Part shown: piece after piece, positions 1 through 8,652 of the stretch
Layout: the number at the start of each line of letters is the position of its first letter
How positions within the stretch are numbered: the stretch's first letter is position 1
From: an uncultured Cytophagales bacterium
GTDB taxonomy: Bacteria; Bacteroidota; Bacteroidia; Cytophagales; Cyclobacteriaceae
NCBI GenBank assembly: GCA_913057175.1
Contig: CAJXNP010000014.1
Span: forward strand, 124,001-188,000
Length of the DNA: 64,000 nt
Direction: 5' to 3'
Program-made: the position numbers and the translations under genes
Notes under the pieces: generated by a model
Told to the model about the DNA's origin: nothing
Databases searched by the model: none
What the model saw: only the letters and a program-made list of their open reading frames with translations

Positions 1-539
1 TATTTATTGCGCGGCCATTTGCCGTGTTCGTTTCCTTATTGCCATTCAAAATGAAACTGCGAAGGAGATTTTACATTTCCTGGGTAGGACTACGCGGAGC
101 TGTTCCAATTGTATTTGCTACTTATCCCTTATTGGCAGGAATTGATCAGGCCAATATGATCTTTAATGTAGTGTTTTTCATCTCTGTGAGTTCGGTATTA
201 ATTCAGGGAAGCTCATTGTCGGTGGTAGCGAAATGGCTGCATGTTGGATTGCCGGAAAAAGTAAAACCATTATCACCAACTGATGAATTGCTTTCCGAAC
301 ATCCCAAAACGATTTTGGAAGAGATTATTATTAAGCAAGGTTCGTATGCTGTAGGCCAAAAAATTGTAGACTTGAATTTTCCTGAAAACGCGATCATTGC
401 CATGATCGAGCGTAATGAAAATTATCTTACTCCCAAAGGCTCCACACAAATTGAAGAGAATGATAAATTGATTGTGCTTACTGACAAACGCCAGAATCTG
501 GAAGAGGTATATTCCTCACTTAAACTTAATACATCGTGA
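1..539 (+). CDS. K+/H+ antiporter (NhaP2/CvrA type), C-terminal part, truncated by the window edge
   Basis: The reading frame is already open at base 3, so only the last ~179 codons are present. The first part is the end of a CPA1-type antiporter membrane domain: a conserved S-W-x-G-L-R-G-A-V-P-I stretch, then two hydrophobic segments. The rest (from about codon 110 of the visible part) looks like a TrkA_C (RCK-C) ligand-binding domain, with N-A-I-I-A-M-I and D-K-L-I-V-L near the end. Proteins of this build exchange K+ or Na+ for H+ at the inner membrane and help control cytoplasmic ion content. The internal GTG at 24 is not the true start. The family call is good; the transported ion is inferred from the family. 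Confidence 0.85.
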   Translation, partial: FIARPFAVFVSLLPFKMKLRRRFYISWVGLRGAVPIVFATYPLLAGIDQANMIFNVVFFISVSSVLIQGSSLSVVAKWLHVGLPEKVKPLSPTDELLSEHPKTILEEIIIKQGSYAVGQKIVDLNFPENAIIAMIERNENYLTPKGSTQIEENDKLIVLTDKRQNLEEVYSSLKLNTS

Positions 540-648
540 TTGGGTCTCTTCATGTCGTTGAATCAGAGGAATGCACTCGAAAAAATTAGCGTCAGACTTT
601 GAGAATATCAACTAAATGTGATGATAAAGACTATTTCATTTGCGAATC

Positions 649-1302
649 TCATTTATTATGAGTTTTCTCAAATTTATATGTTTTAAGATTAAACAAGATA
701 GTGTCTTCTCTGTCATCACTTGTTTTCATACAAATCTTGACATTTTGCTGTTCATTTAATATTTCAGCTCCACATCGCCACCAAATTGATGAGACAGAAA
801 ATTCATAGTCGTTTAATGGAAAAACAGAAAAATCATCTAATTGAAATCTGTTTATGAGTTCACCATGTTCACTATAAACTGCAAAAACATCAAGTCCATG
901 ACCCATAGAGTGCCAGTTATCCAGAGTTACAATTCTTTTTCCGTCGTTGGAAACCAATACTGTGACTGGCGCTATTCTGTTAATTAACTTTTTATTCCAG
1001 ATCTCAACGGTGTCCTTTGAGCCATTTATTTTGTAAAGTATCGCATGACAAGGGATTATTGTTGTGTCTTGTGCTGTGAATTTCCTTTTTCTCTTTGGTT
1101 TTGCCGTTACCCAATTGTTATATTTTTCAGGAATGTATTTTGGTACAACTTTAAGCATATGGCTGCTGTCCTCTGAATAGTATCGTGTTACTTTTGGATA
1201 TGCCCACGAGTCAGCATAAGAACTAATACCTACCAAAAAAAGAATAAAGAATGTAGCTAAGACTTTAATATTTGTTTGCAATTTTTTACTTACAACATTC
1301 AA
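649..1302 (-). CDS. Hypothetical exported protein
   Basis: A 217-residue protein of unrecognised family. The N-terminus carries two lysine-rich positions followed by a hydrophobic stretch (about residues 13-30) ending in S-S-Y-A-D, which looks like a Sec signal peptide, so a periplasmic or surface location is likely. The only plausible start is a TTG at 1302, six bases after the stop of the upstream SLC13 gene, so it is probably translated as the second gene of that transcription unit. The mature part has no motif I recognise. It contains an S-N-D-G-K-R-I-V-T-L stretch and a W-H-S-M-G-H segment, suggestive of a beta-rich fold, but this is weak. Function unknown. Confidence 0.6.
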   Translation of the reverse strand: MNVVSKKLQTNIKVLATFFILFLVGISSYADSWAYPKVTRYYSEDSSHMLKVVPKYIPEKYNNWVTAKPKRKRKFTAQDTTIIPCHAILYKINGSKDTVEIWNKKLINRIAPVTVLVSNDGKRIVTLDNWHSMGHGLDVFAVYSEHGELINRFQLDDFSVFPLNDYEFSVSSIWWRCGAEILNEQQNVKICMKTSDDREDTILFNLKTYKFEKTHNK

Positions 1303-1308
1303 TATATA

Positions 1309-2685
1309 TCAATTCAATCCCCACCAAAACTGAACAATCAGATAAATAAGCCCAATCGATATCAAATTTAACCAAAGTCCGGTACGAACCATTTCATTGA
1401 TCTTTACCTTTCCCGAGCTGAAGATGATGGCATTGGGTGGAGTGGCAACAGGCAGCATAAATGCACAGGAAGAAGCCAGAACCGCCCCAACCATCAGCGT
1501 ATAAGGTGAAACTGACAGGGAGGAAGCCAGTGAAATTAATATGGGCAAAACCATTGCTGCTGTAGCCGTGTTCGACGTAATTTCAGTCAGGAAATTAATG
1601 CTTGCTATGACCAATAAAATAATTACCCAAACCGGAATATCCTTGAGCAGTAAAAATCGGTTACCCAACCAGGTTGCCAGGTCTGTATCTGAATAGCCCT
1701 TTGCAATGGCCAACCCTGCACCGAAGATCAACAAAATGCCCCACGGCAGTTTTTTGGCCGTTTTCCAATCCATCAGGTTTCCTTCTCCTGATCCCGAAGG
1801 AATGATAAAAAGGATCAAGCCGCCGAAAATGGCAATGATCGTATCGTCTACTGCCGGGATCAGTTTGTTGATCAGGAATGATCGGGTAATCCAAAGGATG
1901 GCAATTAAGACAAATACGACCAAAACCCTTTTTTCAGGAATTGAAATGGGTGGAAGCTTCGTGTCGAATTCATTTGTTGTTGGCAGACCAGTTTTCTTGA
2001 AAGAATAAGTTAGATAAAACCAGACTAGAAGGTTTAAAATGACAGAGAATGGAACGGCAAACAACATCCAGTTGAAAAATGAGATCTCTTCACCGAGCGA
2101 ATCTTTCACGACTCCGGCAAAAATGATGTTTGGAGGTGTGCCAATGAGTGTCGCCATTCCGCCAATGGAAGCGGAATACCCGATCCCAAGCATGAGACTT
2201 AGCGCAAATTTCTTATTACCCTCAAATTGATGGATCACCGACATCCCTATGGGAAGCATCATGATCGCTGTAGCTGTATTGGAAATCCACATGGACAGAA
2301 AAGCAGTAGCAATCATAAATCCGAGCACAATCTTCTTTTCACTGGTCCCAACCATTTGAATGATCCGGAAGGCAATCCGTTTATGGAGATTCCATTTTTC
2401 GATCGCCAGACCGATGATAAATCCTCCCATGAAGAGAAAAATATAAGGATGACCATACGACATGGTTGTATCCTTGACATGGAGACCACCCGATAGAGGA
2501 AGGATTACAATGGGAAGGAGTGAAGTGACTTCCAGTTCGACGGCTTCGGTAATCCACCAGATTGCCAGCCATGCAGAACAGGCCAAAACAGCCTGGCCTT
2601 CTGGCGAAAGCCCTTCAAAAGGAATTAACTTAATAGCTAAAAAAGCAGTGGGACCGAGCAGTTGGAAAAATCGCTTTTTGATCAT
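1309..2685 (-). CDS. SLC13/DASS family anion symporter (dicarboxylate or sulfate)
   Basis: A 458-residue polytopic membrane protein of the divalent anion:Na+ symporter family. The diagnostic pair of S-N-T-A-T-A motifs is present in the two halves of the protein (about residues 134-139 and 370-375), together with the T-P-P-N segments that accompany them (near residues 183 and 415). Such carriers import C4-dicarboxylates, citrate or sulfate with sodium; which substrate is used here cannot be read from the sequence. Length is normal for the family. The start is an ATG at 2685. It is followed on the same strand by a small exported protein and preceded by a separate Rrf2 regulator gene 75 bases upstream. 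Confidence 0.88.
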   Translation of the reverse strand: MIKKRFFQLLGPTAFLAIKLIPFEGLSPEGQAVLACSAWLAIWWITEAVELEVTSLLPIVILPLSGGLHVKDTTMSYGHPYIFLFMGGFIIGLAIEKWNLHKRIAFRIIQMVGTSEKKIVLGFMIATAFLSMWISNTATAIMMLPIGMSVIHQFEGNKKFALSLMLGIGYSASIGGMATLIGTPPNIIFAGVVKDSLGEEISFFNWMLFAVPFSVILNLLVWFYLTYSFKKTGLPTTNEFDTKLPPISIPEKRVLVVFVLIAILWITRSFLINKLIPAVDDTIIAIFGGLILFIIPSGSGEGNLMDWKTAKKLPWGILLIFGAGLAIAKGYSDTDLATWLGNRFLLLKDIPVWVIILLVIASINFLTEITSNTATAAMVLPILISLASSLSVSPYTLMVGAVLASSCAFMLPVATPPNAIIFSSGKVKINEMVRTGLWLNLISIGLIYLIVQFWWGLN

Positions 2686-2760
2686 GGAGCCGGGTTAGGG
2701 TTATTGACTGGATTCAATATAAAAATAATTATCAAATTAAGCCGTCCTCCTGTTTCCCTG

Positions 2761-3192
2761 TTATTTCCCGAGAATACTTTCTCTTTTAATTATTTCCTCC
2801 AGGGTAGCATTCTTCAATAATTCGACTGTTTGATTTCGAACCTCCATGAATACATCCCGGATACCACATGTTTTCTCATCCTTGCATTCTTCACAACGCT
2901 CATAGTATGTATGTGTCACACAAGGTAAAAGCGCAATGGGGCCATCAAAAAGTCTCATGACTTCGGCGAGGTTTACATCATCTGGCTCTTTTAGTAAATA
3001 ATATCCACCTCCTCGTCCCTTTTTGCTGGCTAGTATTCCTGCTCGTCGCAAATCCAGTAAAATACTTTCCAGGAATTTTTGAGGGATATTTTCATGCGTG
3101 GCAATCTGGTTGATCAGAATGGGGCCTTCATCTTTTTTCTTCGTAAGGTAAACGAGAGCATTGATGGCATACTTGGTTTTCTTTGAGATCAT
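2761..3192 (-). CDS. Rrf2 family transcriptional regulator with four clustered cysteines
   Basis: A 143-residue protein with the Rrf2 winged-helix fold: an opening K-Y-A-I-N-A-L-V-Y-L, the recognition helix segment I-P-Q-K-F-L-E-S-I-L-L-D-L, and the wing G-R-G-G-G-Y-Y-L. Rrf2 proteins (IscR, NsrR, CymR) are repressors or activators that often sense redox state, NO or iron-sulfur status. Cysteines at 91, 100, 103 and 109 lie where IscR and NsrR hold a [2Fe-2S] or [4Fe-4S] cluster, though the spacing differs from either. A cluster is therefore possible but not proven. It lies just upstream of, and on the same strand as, the SLC13 gene (75 bases apart), which could be a target. Confidence 0.88.
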   Translation of the reverse strand: MISKKTKYAINALVYLTKKKDEGPILINQIATHENIPQKFLESILLDLRRAGILASKKGRGGGYYLLKEPDDVNLAEVMRLFDGPIALLPCVTHTYYERCEECKDEKTCGIRDVFMEVRNQTVELLKNATLEEIIKRESILGK

Positions 3193-3422
3193 GTCAGAAG
3201 GAAGTTAGCATAAAAAATCAGGAGGATTCCAGGATTGATTTCCATTTCATAATATTAAGTTCAAATACATCAATGTCAAAATTAGCGAAGTGGATTTTCG
3301 AATTTCGGACTGCGGATTTGGGATTGGGATTTGAAAATTTTCAATAAATTTACCTGCCTTTAAATCCTGCTGACATACTGTTGACACAATGAGTAAATAA
3401 CTTTGATCAAAACTTATTGAGA

Positions 3423-4286
3423 ATGAAAAAAATTATTCAACTAATAACCGTTCTGATCATGTTAAGCATTTATTTTCAAACTAAGGCAAAAAGTGGATTT
3501 GTTAGTATCCGCGATGATTCCACAAGCATTTACTACCATCAAAAGGGCGAGGGAAAAAAGACCTTGCTTTTTCTGCATGGGTGGTGCATCAACAGTTCTT
3601 ATTGGGAAGATCAATTGACTTTTTTTAGTGACCAATACTCAGTTTATTCCATCGATTTGCCGGGCTTTGGAAAATCATCTTCATTGAGAAATCAATGGAC
3701 GATTGAAGAGTATGCCAGGGATGTTGTTGCTTTTATCGAGGAACTGAATTTAAAAAATGTCATTCTGATCGGGCATTCTATGAGCGAAGGTATTATTCTG
3801 GAGGTCGCGATTCAGAACCATCCCTCTGTTATCGGTCTGGTTGGAATTGATAATTTTCAAATGATCGGTGTGGAGTTTTCACCGGAAGAAATGAAAGAAT
3901 ATATGTCGTTTCTGGACCTTATGCAGAATGACTATCAAAATGTCGTTTCTAACTATGCAGAGCAATATTTATTTCATCCCTCAACAGACAGTGCTGTTCG
4001 GACAAGAGTGAAGCATGATTTCGTTACATCTAATGAGGAAATTGCTGTTGCATCACTTAGAAAGTATGTTGATTATTCACAAATAGAAGTAAAAAAGTTG
4101 CAACAGCTTCCCTATAAATTATATCTGTTGAATAGTGATGCACAACCTACAAATGAAGAAGGATTAGAGCTGTACTGCAACAAGTCATTTGAGGTATTTG
4201 AGATCCATGCAACCGGTCATTATCCCATGATCGAAAAGCCGGAGGAGTTTAATGAAATTCTTAGCAAAATTTTGATGATGATGTGA
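3423..4286 (+). CDS. Alpha/beta-fold hydrolase, exported
   Basis: A 287-residue alpha/beta hydrolase. Counting from the ATG at 3423 (chosen over an in-frame TTG at 3417), residues 1-22 form a signal peptide ending T-K-A. The oxyanion-hole segment L-H-G-W is at residues 51-54, and the nucleophile elbow G-H-S-M-S places the catalytic serine at 119. A late G-H-Y-P-M segment supplies the likely catalytic histidine. The small-molecule substrate (ester, lactone, epoxide or haloalkane) cannot be inferred. The last three codons before the stop are all ATG, inside a GATGAT-rich repeat. A perfect TAACTTTG -7-like element lies at 3398-3405, but no TTG sits at the usual distance upstream. Confidence 0.85.
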   Translation: MKKIIQLITVLIMLSIYFQTKAKSGFVSIRDDSTSIYYHQKGEGKKTLLFLHGWCINSSYWEDQLTFFSDQYSVYSIDLPGFGKSSSLRNQWTIEEYARDVVAFIEELNLKNVILIGHSMSEGIILEVAIQNHPSVIGLVGIDNFQMIGVEFSPEEMKEYMSFLDLMQNDYQNVVSNYAEQYLFHPSTDSAVRTRVKHDFVTSNEEIAVASLRKYVDYSQIEVKKLQQLPYKLYLLNSDAQPTNEEGLELYCNKSFEVFEIHATGHYPMIEKPEEFNEILSKILMMM

Positions 4287-4305
4287 TGATGTGTTGATGA
4301 TGATT
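4271..4305 (+). repeat. Short GATGAT-rich low-complexity tract
   Basis: Imperfect repeats of GAT/GTGAT cover the stop codon of the upstream hydrolase gene. Gain or loss of units would alter its last residues (Met-Met-Met) or stop codon. No role is evident. Confidence 0.6.
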
Positions 4306-4431
4306 TGACAACCAAAGTTCAAGGCGAATACATTAACTGGAAAATAAAACAAGTAATCGTATTCTTTTTCATTTGCATTCCATTAAATTCAGGCTCAAAA
4401 GCAATCGCAGCTAATTACTAACTATTTAACC

Positions 4432-5031
4432 ATGACTATCAACCATAAAATCACAACTATTCTGACTTTTTCTCTCATTTTCTTTCTTGCTTTTCAGGGG
4501 TTCAGTCAATCCAAAAAGGAGGAAAAGCAAATCTCAAGATTGTTAATCATTGTCCTGGTCGGTAATCAGGAAAACCGCCAGACCTTTGAAGATGAGATCC
4601 AGATCCAACTGGCTGTCAAAGGTTATGCATCCATACAAAGTCACAAAACTGCATTGAATACCGGTGAAAAAATTACCAGAGAGGAAGTGATCAGCGTTGT
4701 GGAAGAAAATAATTATGATGGGGTATTGCTCTTGAAACTACTGGATGCCGATCAGGAAGTAAACTACACAACAAGCGATAAATACGATTATTCAGGGGAT
4801 GTTTATTTTTATAATTATGCATATTCCTATTTTCCCAGAAATTGGGATTCGGTAAAAGAAATCAAAATAGTGATTGAATCTGATCTATTTTATGCCGGGG
4901 ATAAAAGCCTGGTGTTTTCAGATTTATCTAATAAAATCGTTACGGACAATGCAGAGGAATTCATCGGTAAATTTTCCAAAAAGCTGGTGAATAAGCTGAT
5001 CAAAGGGAAATACCTGAAAAAGAATGAATAA
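4432..5031 (+). CDS. Hypothetical exported protein
   Basis: A 199-residue protein with a clear Sec signal peptide (hydrophobic core about residues 9-21, cleavage near F-S-Q-S). After it come a short hydrophobic strand (L-L-I-I-V-L-V-G) and alternating strand-like and helix-like segments, including E-N-N-Y-D-G-V-L-L-L. This overall look resembles small Bacteroidota periplasmic proteins of the DUF4136 kind, but I cannot assign the family with confidence. It lies between an alpha/beta hydrolase and a CNNM protein on the same strand, with more than 70 bases on each side, so it is probably its own unit. Function unknown. Confidence 0.6.
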   Translation: MTINHKITTILTFSLIFFLAFQGFSQSKKEEKQISRLLIIVLVGNQENRQTFEDEIQIQLAVKGYASIQSHKTALNTGEKITREEVISVVEENNYDGVLLLKLLDADQEVNYTTSDKYDYSGDVYFYNYAYSYFPRNWDSVKEIKIVIESDLFYAGDKSLVFSDLSNKIVTDNAEEFIGKFSKKLVNKLIKGKYLKKNE

Positions 5032-5101
5032 AATCCTTCCTTTCAAATCTACCGGAATATCCTTGCTTTTAGATTAATCAAAATAATAGTACCTTTTCGG
5101 A

Positions 5102-6175
5102 ATGACATTGCTAATTGGGTTTTTTCTGTTATCCATCCTCTTTTCCTTCCTTTGCTCAATCTGGGAAGCTGTGTTGTTAAGTGTCACACCTTCCTACATT
5201 AAAAGAAAAGAAATTGAAGATCCACCTACTGGCGCCTTGCTGGCAGATCTAAAGAAGAAAATTGACCGTCCGCTATCTGCGATTCTTACCCTCAATACCA
5301 TTGCGCATACTGTTGGAGCTATTGGTGTGGGGGCGCAAGCCGGAAAATTGTATGGTACCAACAGCTTTAATGTCTTTGGATTTCAGCTTACATATGAGTC
5401 TGTCATTGCCGCATTAATGACTCTCGCGATATTGTTTCTTTCGGAAATTATACCCAAAACCCTGGGAGCTAATAATTGGAAAACACTAGCTCCAATAACC
5501 GCAAAAGCTTTGAGAATACTTGTCTGGATATTGACTCCGTTTGTCTGGATGAGCAATCAACTAACCAAAATCCTTAAAAAAGACAAAAACAAAAGTATTT
5601 TCAGTAAACAGGATTTTGCTGCAATGGCCGATGTCGTGAGTGAAAGCGGTGGTATTAAAAAAGAAGAATACAAATTGATAAAGAATATTCTTCGATTTGA
5701 TGAATTGAGGCCACGCGATGTCATGACCCCGAGAACCGTTATGTTTATGGCGGAGGAGGATCAGACCTTGAAGGAATTTTACCAGAATAATCAACCTCTT
5801 ATTTTCTCTAGGATTCCACTCTACCACAAGAAAGAAGATTCCATTACCGGGTTGCTGCTGAAAGATGATCTTTTACAGGAATTGATTGATGGGCGATCAG
5901 ACCGTATGTTGAAAGAGATCAAACGTGAAGCGATTATCATCCCCGAAACCATGCATCTTCGTGACATCTTTGATAAGTTAAATTCACAAAGGGAGCATCT
6001 GGCGATCGTTGTAGATGAATATGGTGGAATTCTCGGGTTGGTAACGCTGGAGGATATTATTGAAACATTGATGGGACTGGAGATCATGGATGAGACGGAC
6101 TCCATTTCAGATCTACAGTCATATGCCAGGAAAAAATGGGAGGAGCGTGCCCGAAAAATGCGATTAATTGAATAG
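5102..6175 (+). CDS. CNNM/CorC-type membrane protein with CBS pair, lacking the C-terminal CorC_HlyC domain
   Basis: A 357-residue protein. Residues ~1-170 form a CNNM (DUF21) membrane domain with three to four hydrophobic segments and the family stretch S-E-I-I-P-K-T-L-G. Residues ~190-330 form two CBS domains, with R-P-R-D-V-M-T-P-R marking the first and V-V-D-E-Y-G-G-I-L-G-L-V-T-L-E-D the second. Family members are linked to Mg2+ or Co2+ efflux and bind adenine nucleotides in the CBS pair. Many bacterial CorC/HlyC homologues add a C-terminal CorC_HlyC domain of ~80 residues; here the protein ends soon after the second CBS domain, so that domain is absent. Its stop codon directly abuts the stop of the convergent cyclase gene, with no spacer. 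Confidence 0.88.
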   Translation: MTLLIGFFLLSILFSFLCSIWEAVLLSVTPSYIKRKEIEDPPTGALLADLKKKIDRPLSAILTLNTIAHTVGAIGVGAQAGKLYGTNSFNVFGFQLTYESVIAALMTLAILFLSEIIPKTLGANNWKTLAPITAKALRILVWILTPFVWMSNQLTKILKKDKNKSIFSKQDFAAMADVVSESGGIKKEEYKLIKNILRFDELRPRDVMTPRTVMFMAEEDQTLKEFYQNNQPLIFSRIPLYHKKEDSITGLLLKDDLLQELIDGRSDRMLKEIKREAIIIPETMHLRDIFDKLNSQREHLAIVVDEYGGILGLVTLEDIIETLMGLEIMDETDSISDLQSYARKKWEERARKMRLIE

Positions 6176-7495
6176 CTAATTAACGGGCTCCATGGTCTCA
6201 ATGATCAGATCTAAAGCTTCAATCCAGGCTTGTCTGGAGCGATCTGTATAATCTTCCCCAAGTTGTTCGGCAATAGATTCCAATAAAATTTCTTTGATCA
6301 TAAGATAGTGTTCGTGCTTGACACCATAATTCACATGTTGCCTACCCAATGATTTCAAATTGAGCATAAGGTGCTCAGGTCTGGAGAGAGAATTGATAAT
6401 ACCTCTTAGCATATGTGTCAACATACGGCCCTGCTCAAGCATATTATTCTGAAAAAGTGTTCTGACCTGCGGGGCTTGCTGAAATACTTTTTCATAGAAA
6501 AGTTCCGCAAACTGTTCTTCATTTCTAAGCAGCTGGTCGAGTGTTGCCTGGACCTCAAGGTTCGTGTCTGTTTCGACAAATCCCAGTATCTCATATACCG
6601 GAATTTTAATTTCCTTCCCTCTCAATTTCACATCCGATCGAAATCCTATTTTTAATTTATCTTCTGGAATGTGATCCATTACAGACTGTGAGGCGAGAAT
6701 TCTGGAACCATATTCTTTGTTCTGGGCCTGAATCCTGCTCGTTACATTAACAGGATCGCCAATGACTGCAAATTGTTTATGACGCGGGTGACCGATGTTC
6801 CCGACAAATGCCCTACCATAATGAAGTCCGATACCAATCTTTATTTCCGTTTCAAAATCCTTAAATTCCCATTTATTAAGACGTTGAATGGCATAATTCA
6901 TCCCTAAAGCTGCACGGATAGCATCCATACAGATCTTTGATTTATTCCCTCCTCCGGTACCAAAAAGCGCGATGATCTCATCGCCTGCATACTGGTAGAT
7001 GATGCCGTTGTTCATGCATATCGGATCACCAAGGACGGTAAAGAACCGGTTGAGCATATGTGCCAGATCGAAATTGCTATGCTTATCGGCCAGTGGGGTG
7101 AAATTTCTCATGTCGCAAAAAAGAAATACCAGTTCCCGTTCATCCCCGATCCCAAAAGGGATGGTTTCCAATTGCAGATTGCTTACTTCCGCATTGGTCC
7201 AGACCAACCGCTCGATGGATACATTTTCTTTCATTAACTTAGCCTGACATGCAAGCCGGATGGAGGGATCCCAATTCCGCTTTTTTCGAAATTCTTCTTC
7301 CTGTCGTGTTAATGGATTAAGGTTTTCACTTCCTTCTATCACCCGGATCCTGCAGGTGGTGCACATTCCATTCCCGCCGCATTCATGCAGGTGGGGGATT
7401 TTATTGGCGATGGAAATTTCGAGCAGACTTGTTTCAGGGTCATTTGCGTCAACTACCCTGTTGATATCGCAATATCTGATGCTTCGTCCTGACAA
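6176..7495 (-). CDS. Ferredoxin - class III adenylate cyclase - globin fusion
   Basis: A 439-residue three-domain protein. Residues ~1-95 are a [2Fe-2S] ferredoxin domain with ligand pattern C39-x5-C45-x2-C48 and C83. Residues ~118-305 are a class III nucleotidyl cyclase: metal Asp128 (F-C-D-M-R-N-F-T), Asp172 (Y-A-G-D-E), and the I-G-D-P-V-N-V-T-S-R segment with Asn250 and Arg254 expected to contact the transition state. Residues ~320-435 match a flavohaemoglobin-type globin: Tyr334 (B10), Phe348 (CD1), probable Gln355 (E7) and proximal His387 in G-R-Q-H-V-N-Y-G. The arrangement predicts cAMP synthesis controlled by electron transfer and by O2 or NO at haem. The start is a TTG; an in-frame stop lies just upstream and no better ATG exists. 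No cAMP-binding regulator is seen in the window. Domain calls are strong; regulation is inferred. Confidence 0.9.
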   Translation of the reverse strand: MSGRSIRYCDINRVVDANDPETSLLEISIANKIPHLHECGGNGMCTTCRIRVIEGSENLNPLTRQEEEFRKKRNWDPSIRLACQAKLMKENVSIERLVWTNAEVSNLQLETIPFGIGDERELVFLFCDMRNFTPLADKHSNFDLAHMLNRFFTVLGDPICMNNGIIYQYAGDEIIALFGTGGGNKSKICMDAIRAALGMNYAIQRLNKWEFKDFETEIKIGIGLHYGRAFVGNIGHPRHKQFAVIGDPVNVTSRIQAQNKEYGSRILASQSVMDHIPEDKLKIGFRSDVKLRGKEIKIPVYEILGFVETDTNLEVQATLDQLLRNEEQFAELFYEKVFQQAPQVRTLFQNNMLEQGRMLTHMLRGIINSLSRPEHLMLNLKSLGRQHVNYGVKHEHYLMIKEILLESIAEQLGEDYTDRSRQAWIEALDLIIETMEPVN

Positions 7496-7572
7496 GTATT
7501 TAAAAAATTAAGTAATGCATAAATTTACAAATCCTATGAAGGAAAAAAATTTTATTTTGTTAATTAACGTCC

Positions 7573-8556
7573 ATGAATACAAAAGAAGGAAAATATAGCA
7601 ATCCATTCAGCGCTACATTCAATGGTATCATGGAATTGTTTAAGAAGCATGAATCCATTGGTGAACTAAATGAGCAAGATCGATTGGATGGGAAGAAAGT
7701 GCTCATTACCGGTGCTAGTTCGGGGTTAGGGTTTGCTACTTCCGTGGAGCTGGCAAAACGTGGAGCTCAGGTAATTATGGCATGTCGAAGCGGAATCCCT
7801 GAAAAAGGAGAAGAAGTAAAAAAGCTTTCCGGTTCAGATCAGGTCGATATGTTGCATGTCGATCTTTCCGATCTTGATTCCATTTATCGACTCGTTGACG
7901 AATTTAAGACAAAGTTTAGATCATGCGATATTTTGATTTGCAATGCCGCGGTAGTTCCGGGTAAAAGCAGAAAAACCATACAGGGGCTGGAGGAAATGTT
8001 TGTGGTCAATTACTTGTCTAAATTTGTTTTGATTAATTCCCTGATAGAGAAAAATGCTATTCAGTCAAAGTTTAATGATTATCCAAGGGTGATAATTGTT
8101 TCATCCGAAAGCCATCGCAATCCGAAAGACTATAAATGGGAGGAGTTTGGAGTTTACAAAGATTATTCGATGGGAAAGACAGTTGAGCTATATGGATATT
8201 ACAAACTGCTTCTGACAACGTTATTTAAAGAATTAAAAAGGCGTTTTGGGGGTGAAATTTATTTCTATTCATTATGTCCAGGACCAGTTAATTCAAATAT
8301 TGCCAGGGAAGCCCCGAAATTATTCCAGCCATTGATGAAGTTCATTTTCAAAATGTTTTTCAGAAGTCCGGAAGTGGCATCAGAACCGGTTGTTTACCTG
8401 GCAACATCACCTGACCTGAAGGCTAAAAAAGTTGAATATTTGTACCTGATGACACAAAAAGAAATTGATGAAAAGGCTGCTTCTTCAAAGAATGGACAGC
8501 TATTATGGGAAAAATCAGAAAATCTCTTAAAAGAGATAGGTGTTTCAGCAGGTTGA
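7573..8556 (+). CDS. Short-chain dehydrogenase/reductase (retinol-dehydrogenase-like)
   Basis: A 327-residue SDR. The cofactor motif T-G-A-S-S-G-L-G is at residues 46-53, the structural N-A-A at about 124-126, and the catalytic Tyr207-x-x-x-Lys211. The ~40-residue N-terminal extension before the Rossmann fold and the long C-terminal part resemble the protochlorophyllide reductase/retinol dehydrogenase branch of the family rather than sugar dehydrogenases. Substrate unknown. It is divergent from the ferredoxin-cyclase-globin gene (77 bases between starts), so the two could share a regulatory region. No signal peptide is visible, so it is cytoplasmic. Confidence 0.85.
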   Translation: MNTKEGKYSNPFSATFNGIMELFKKHESIGELNEQDRLDGKKVLITGASSGLGFATSVELAKRGAQVIMACRSGIPEKGEEVKKLSGSDQVDMLHVDLSDLDSIYRLVDEFKTKFRSCDILICNAAVVPGKSRKTIQGLEEMFVVNYLSKFVLINSLIEKNAIQSKFNDYPRVIIVSSESHRNPKDYKWEEFGVYKDYSMGKTVELYGYYKLLLTTLFKELKRRFGGEIYFYSLCPGPVNSNIAREAPKLFQPLMKFIFKMFFRSPEVASEPVVYLATSPDLKAKKVEYLYLMTQKEIDEKAASSKNGQLLWEKSENLLKEIGVSAG

Positions 8557-8599
8557 ATACTATCTTGCAAGTACACCTTCATTGACACTATTCAATAAC

Positions 8600-8624
8600 A
8601 TCAGGAACTTTTTATAGTTCTGAT
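8600..8624 (+). terminator. Hairpin after the SDR gene (possible weak terminator)
   Basis: ATCAGGAACT and AGTTCTGAT pair as a 9-bp stem with one bulged G around a six-base loop. There is no downstream T-run, so termination is uncertain. The stem includes the upstream ATG at 8623, which argues for the later start (8653) of the next gene. Confidence 0.4.
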
Positions 8625-8652
8625 GATAATTATTAAACAGAATCGCTCAAAT

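Noticed and set aside
24-539. GTG at base 24 as the start of the first gene
   Set aside because: The frame is open to the window edge and the sequence begins in the middle of a membrane domain, so the gene is cut by the window.
5102-6175. CNNM gene as a frameshifted remnant because of the missing CorC domain
   Set aside because: The CBS pair is complete and the frame ends cleanly; shorter CNNM-CBS proteins are common, so truncation by mutation is not needed.
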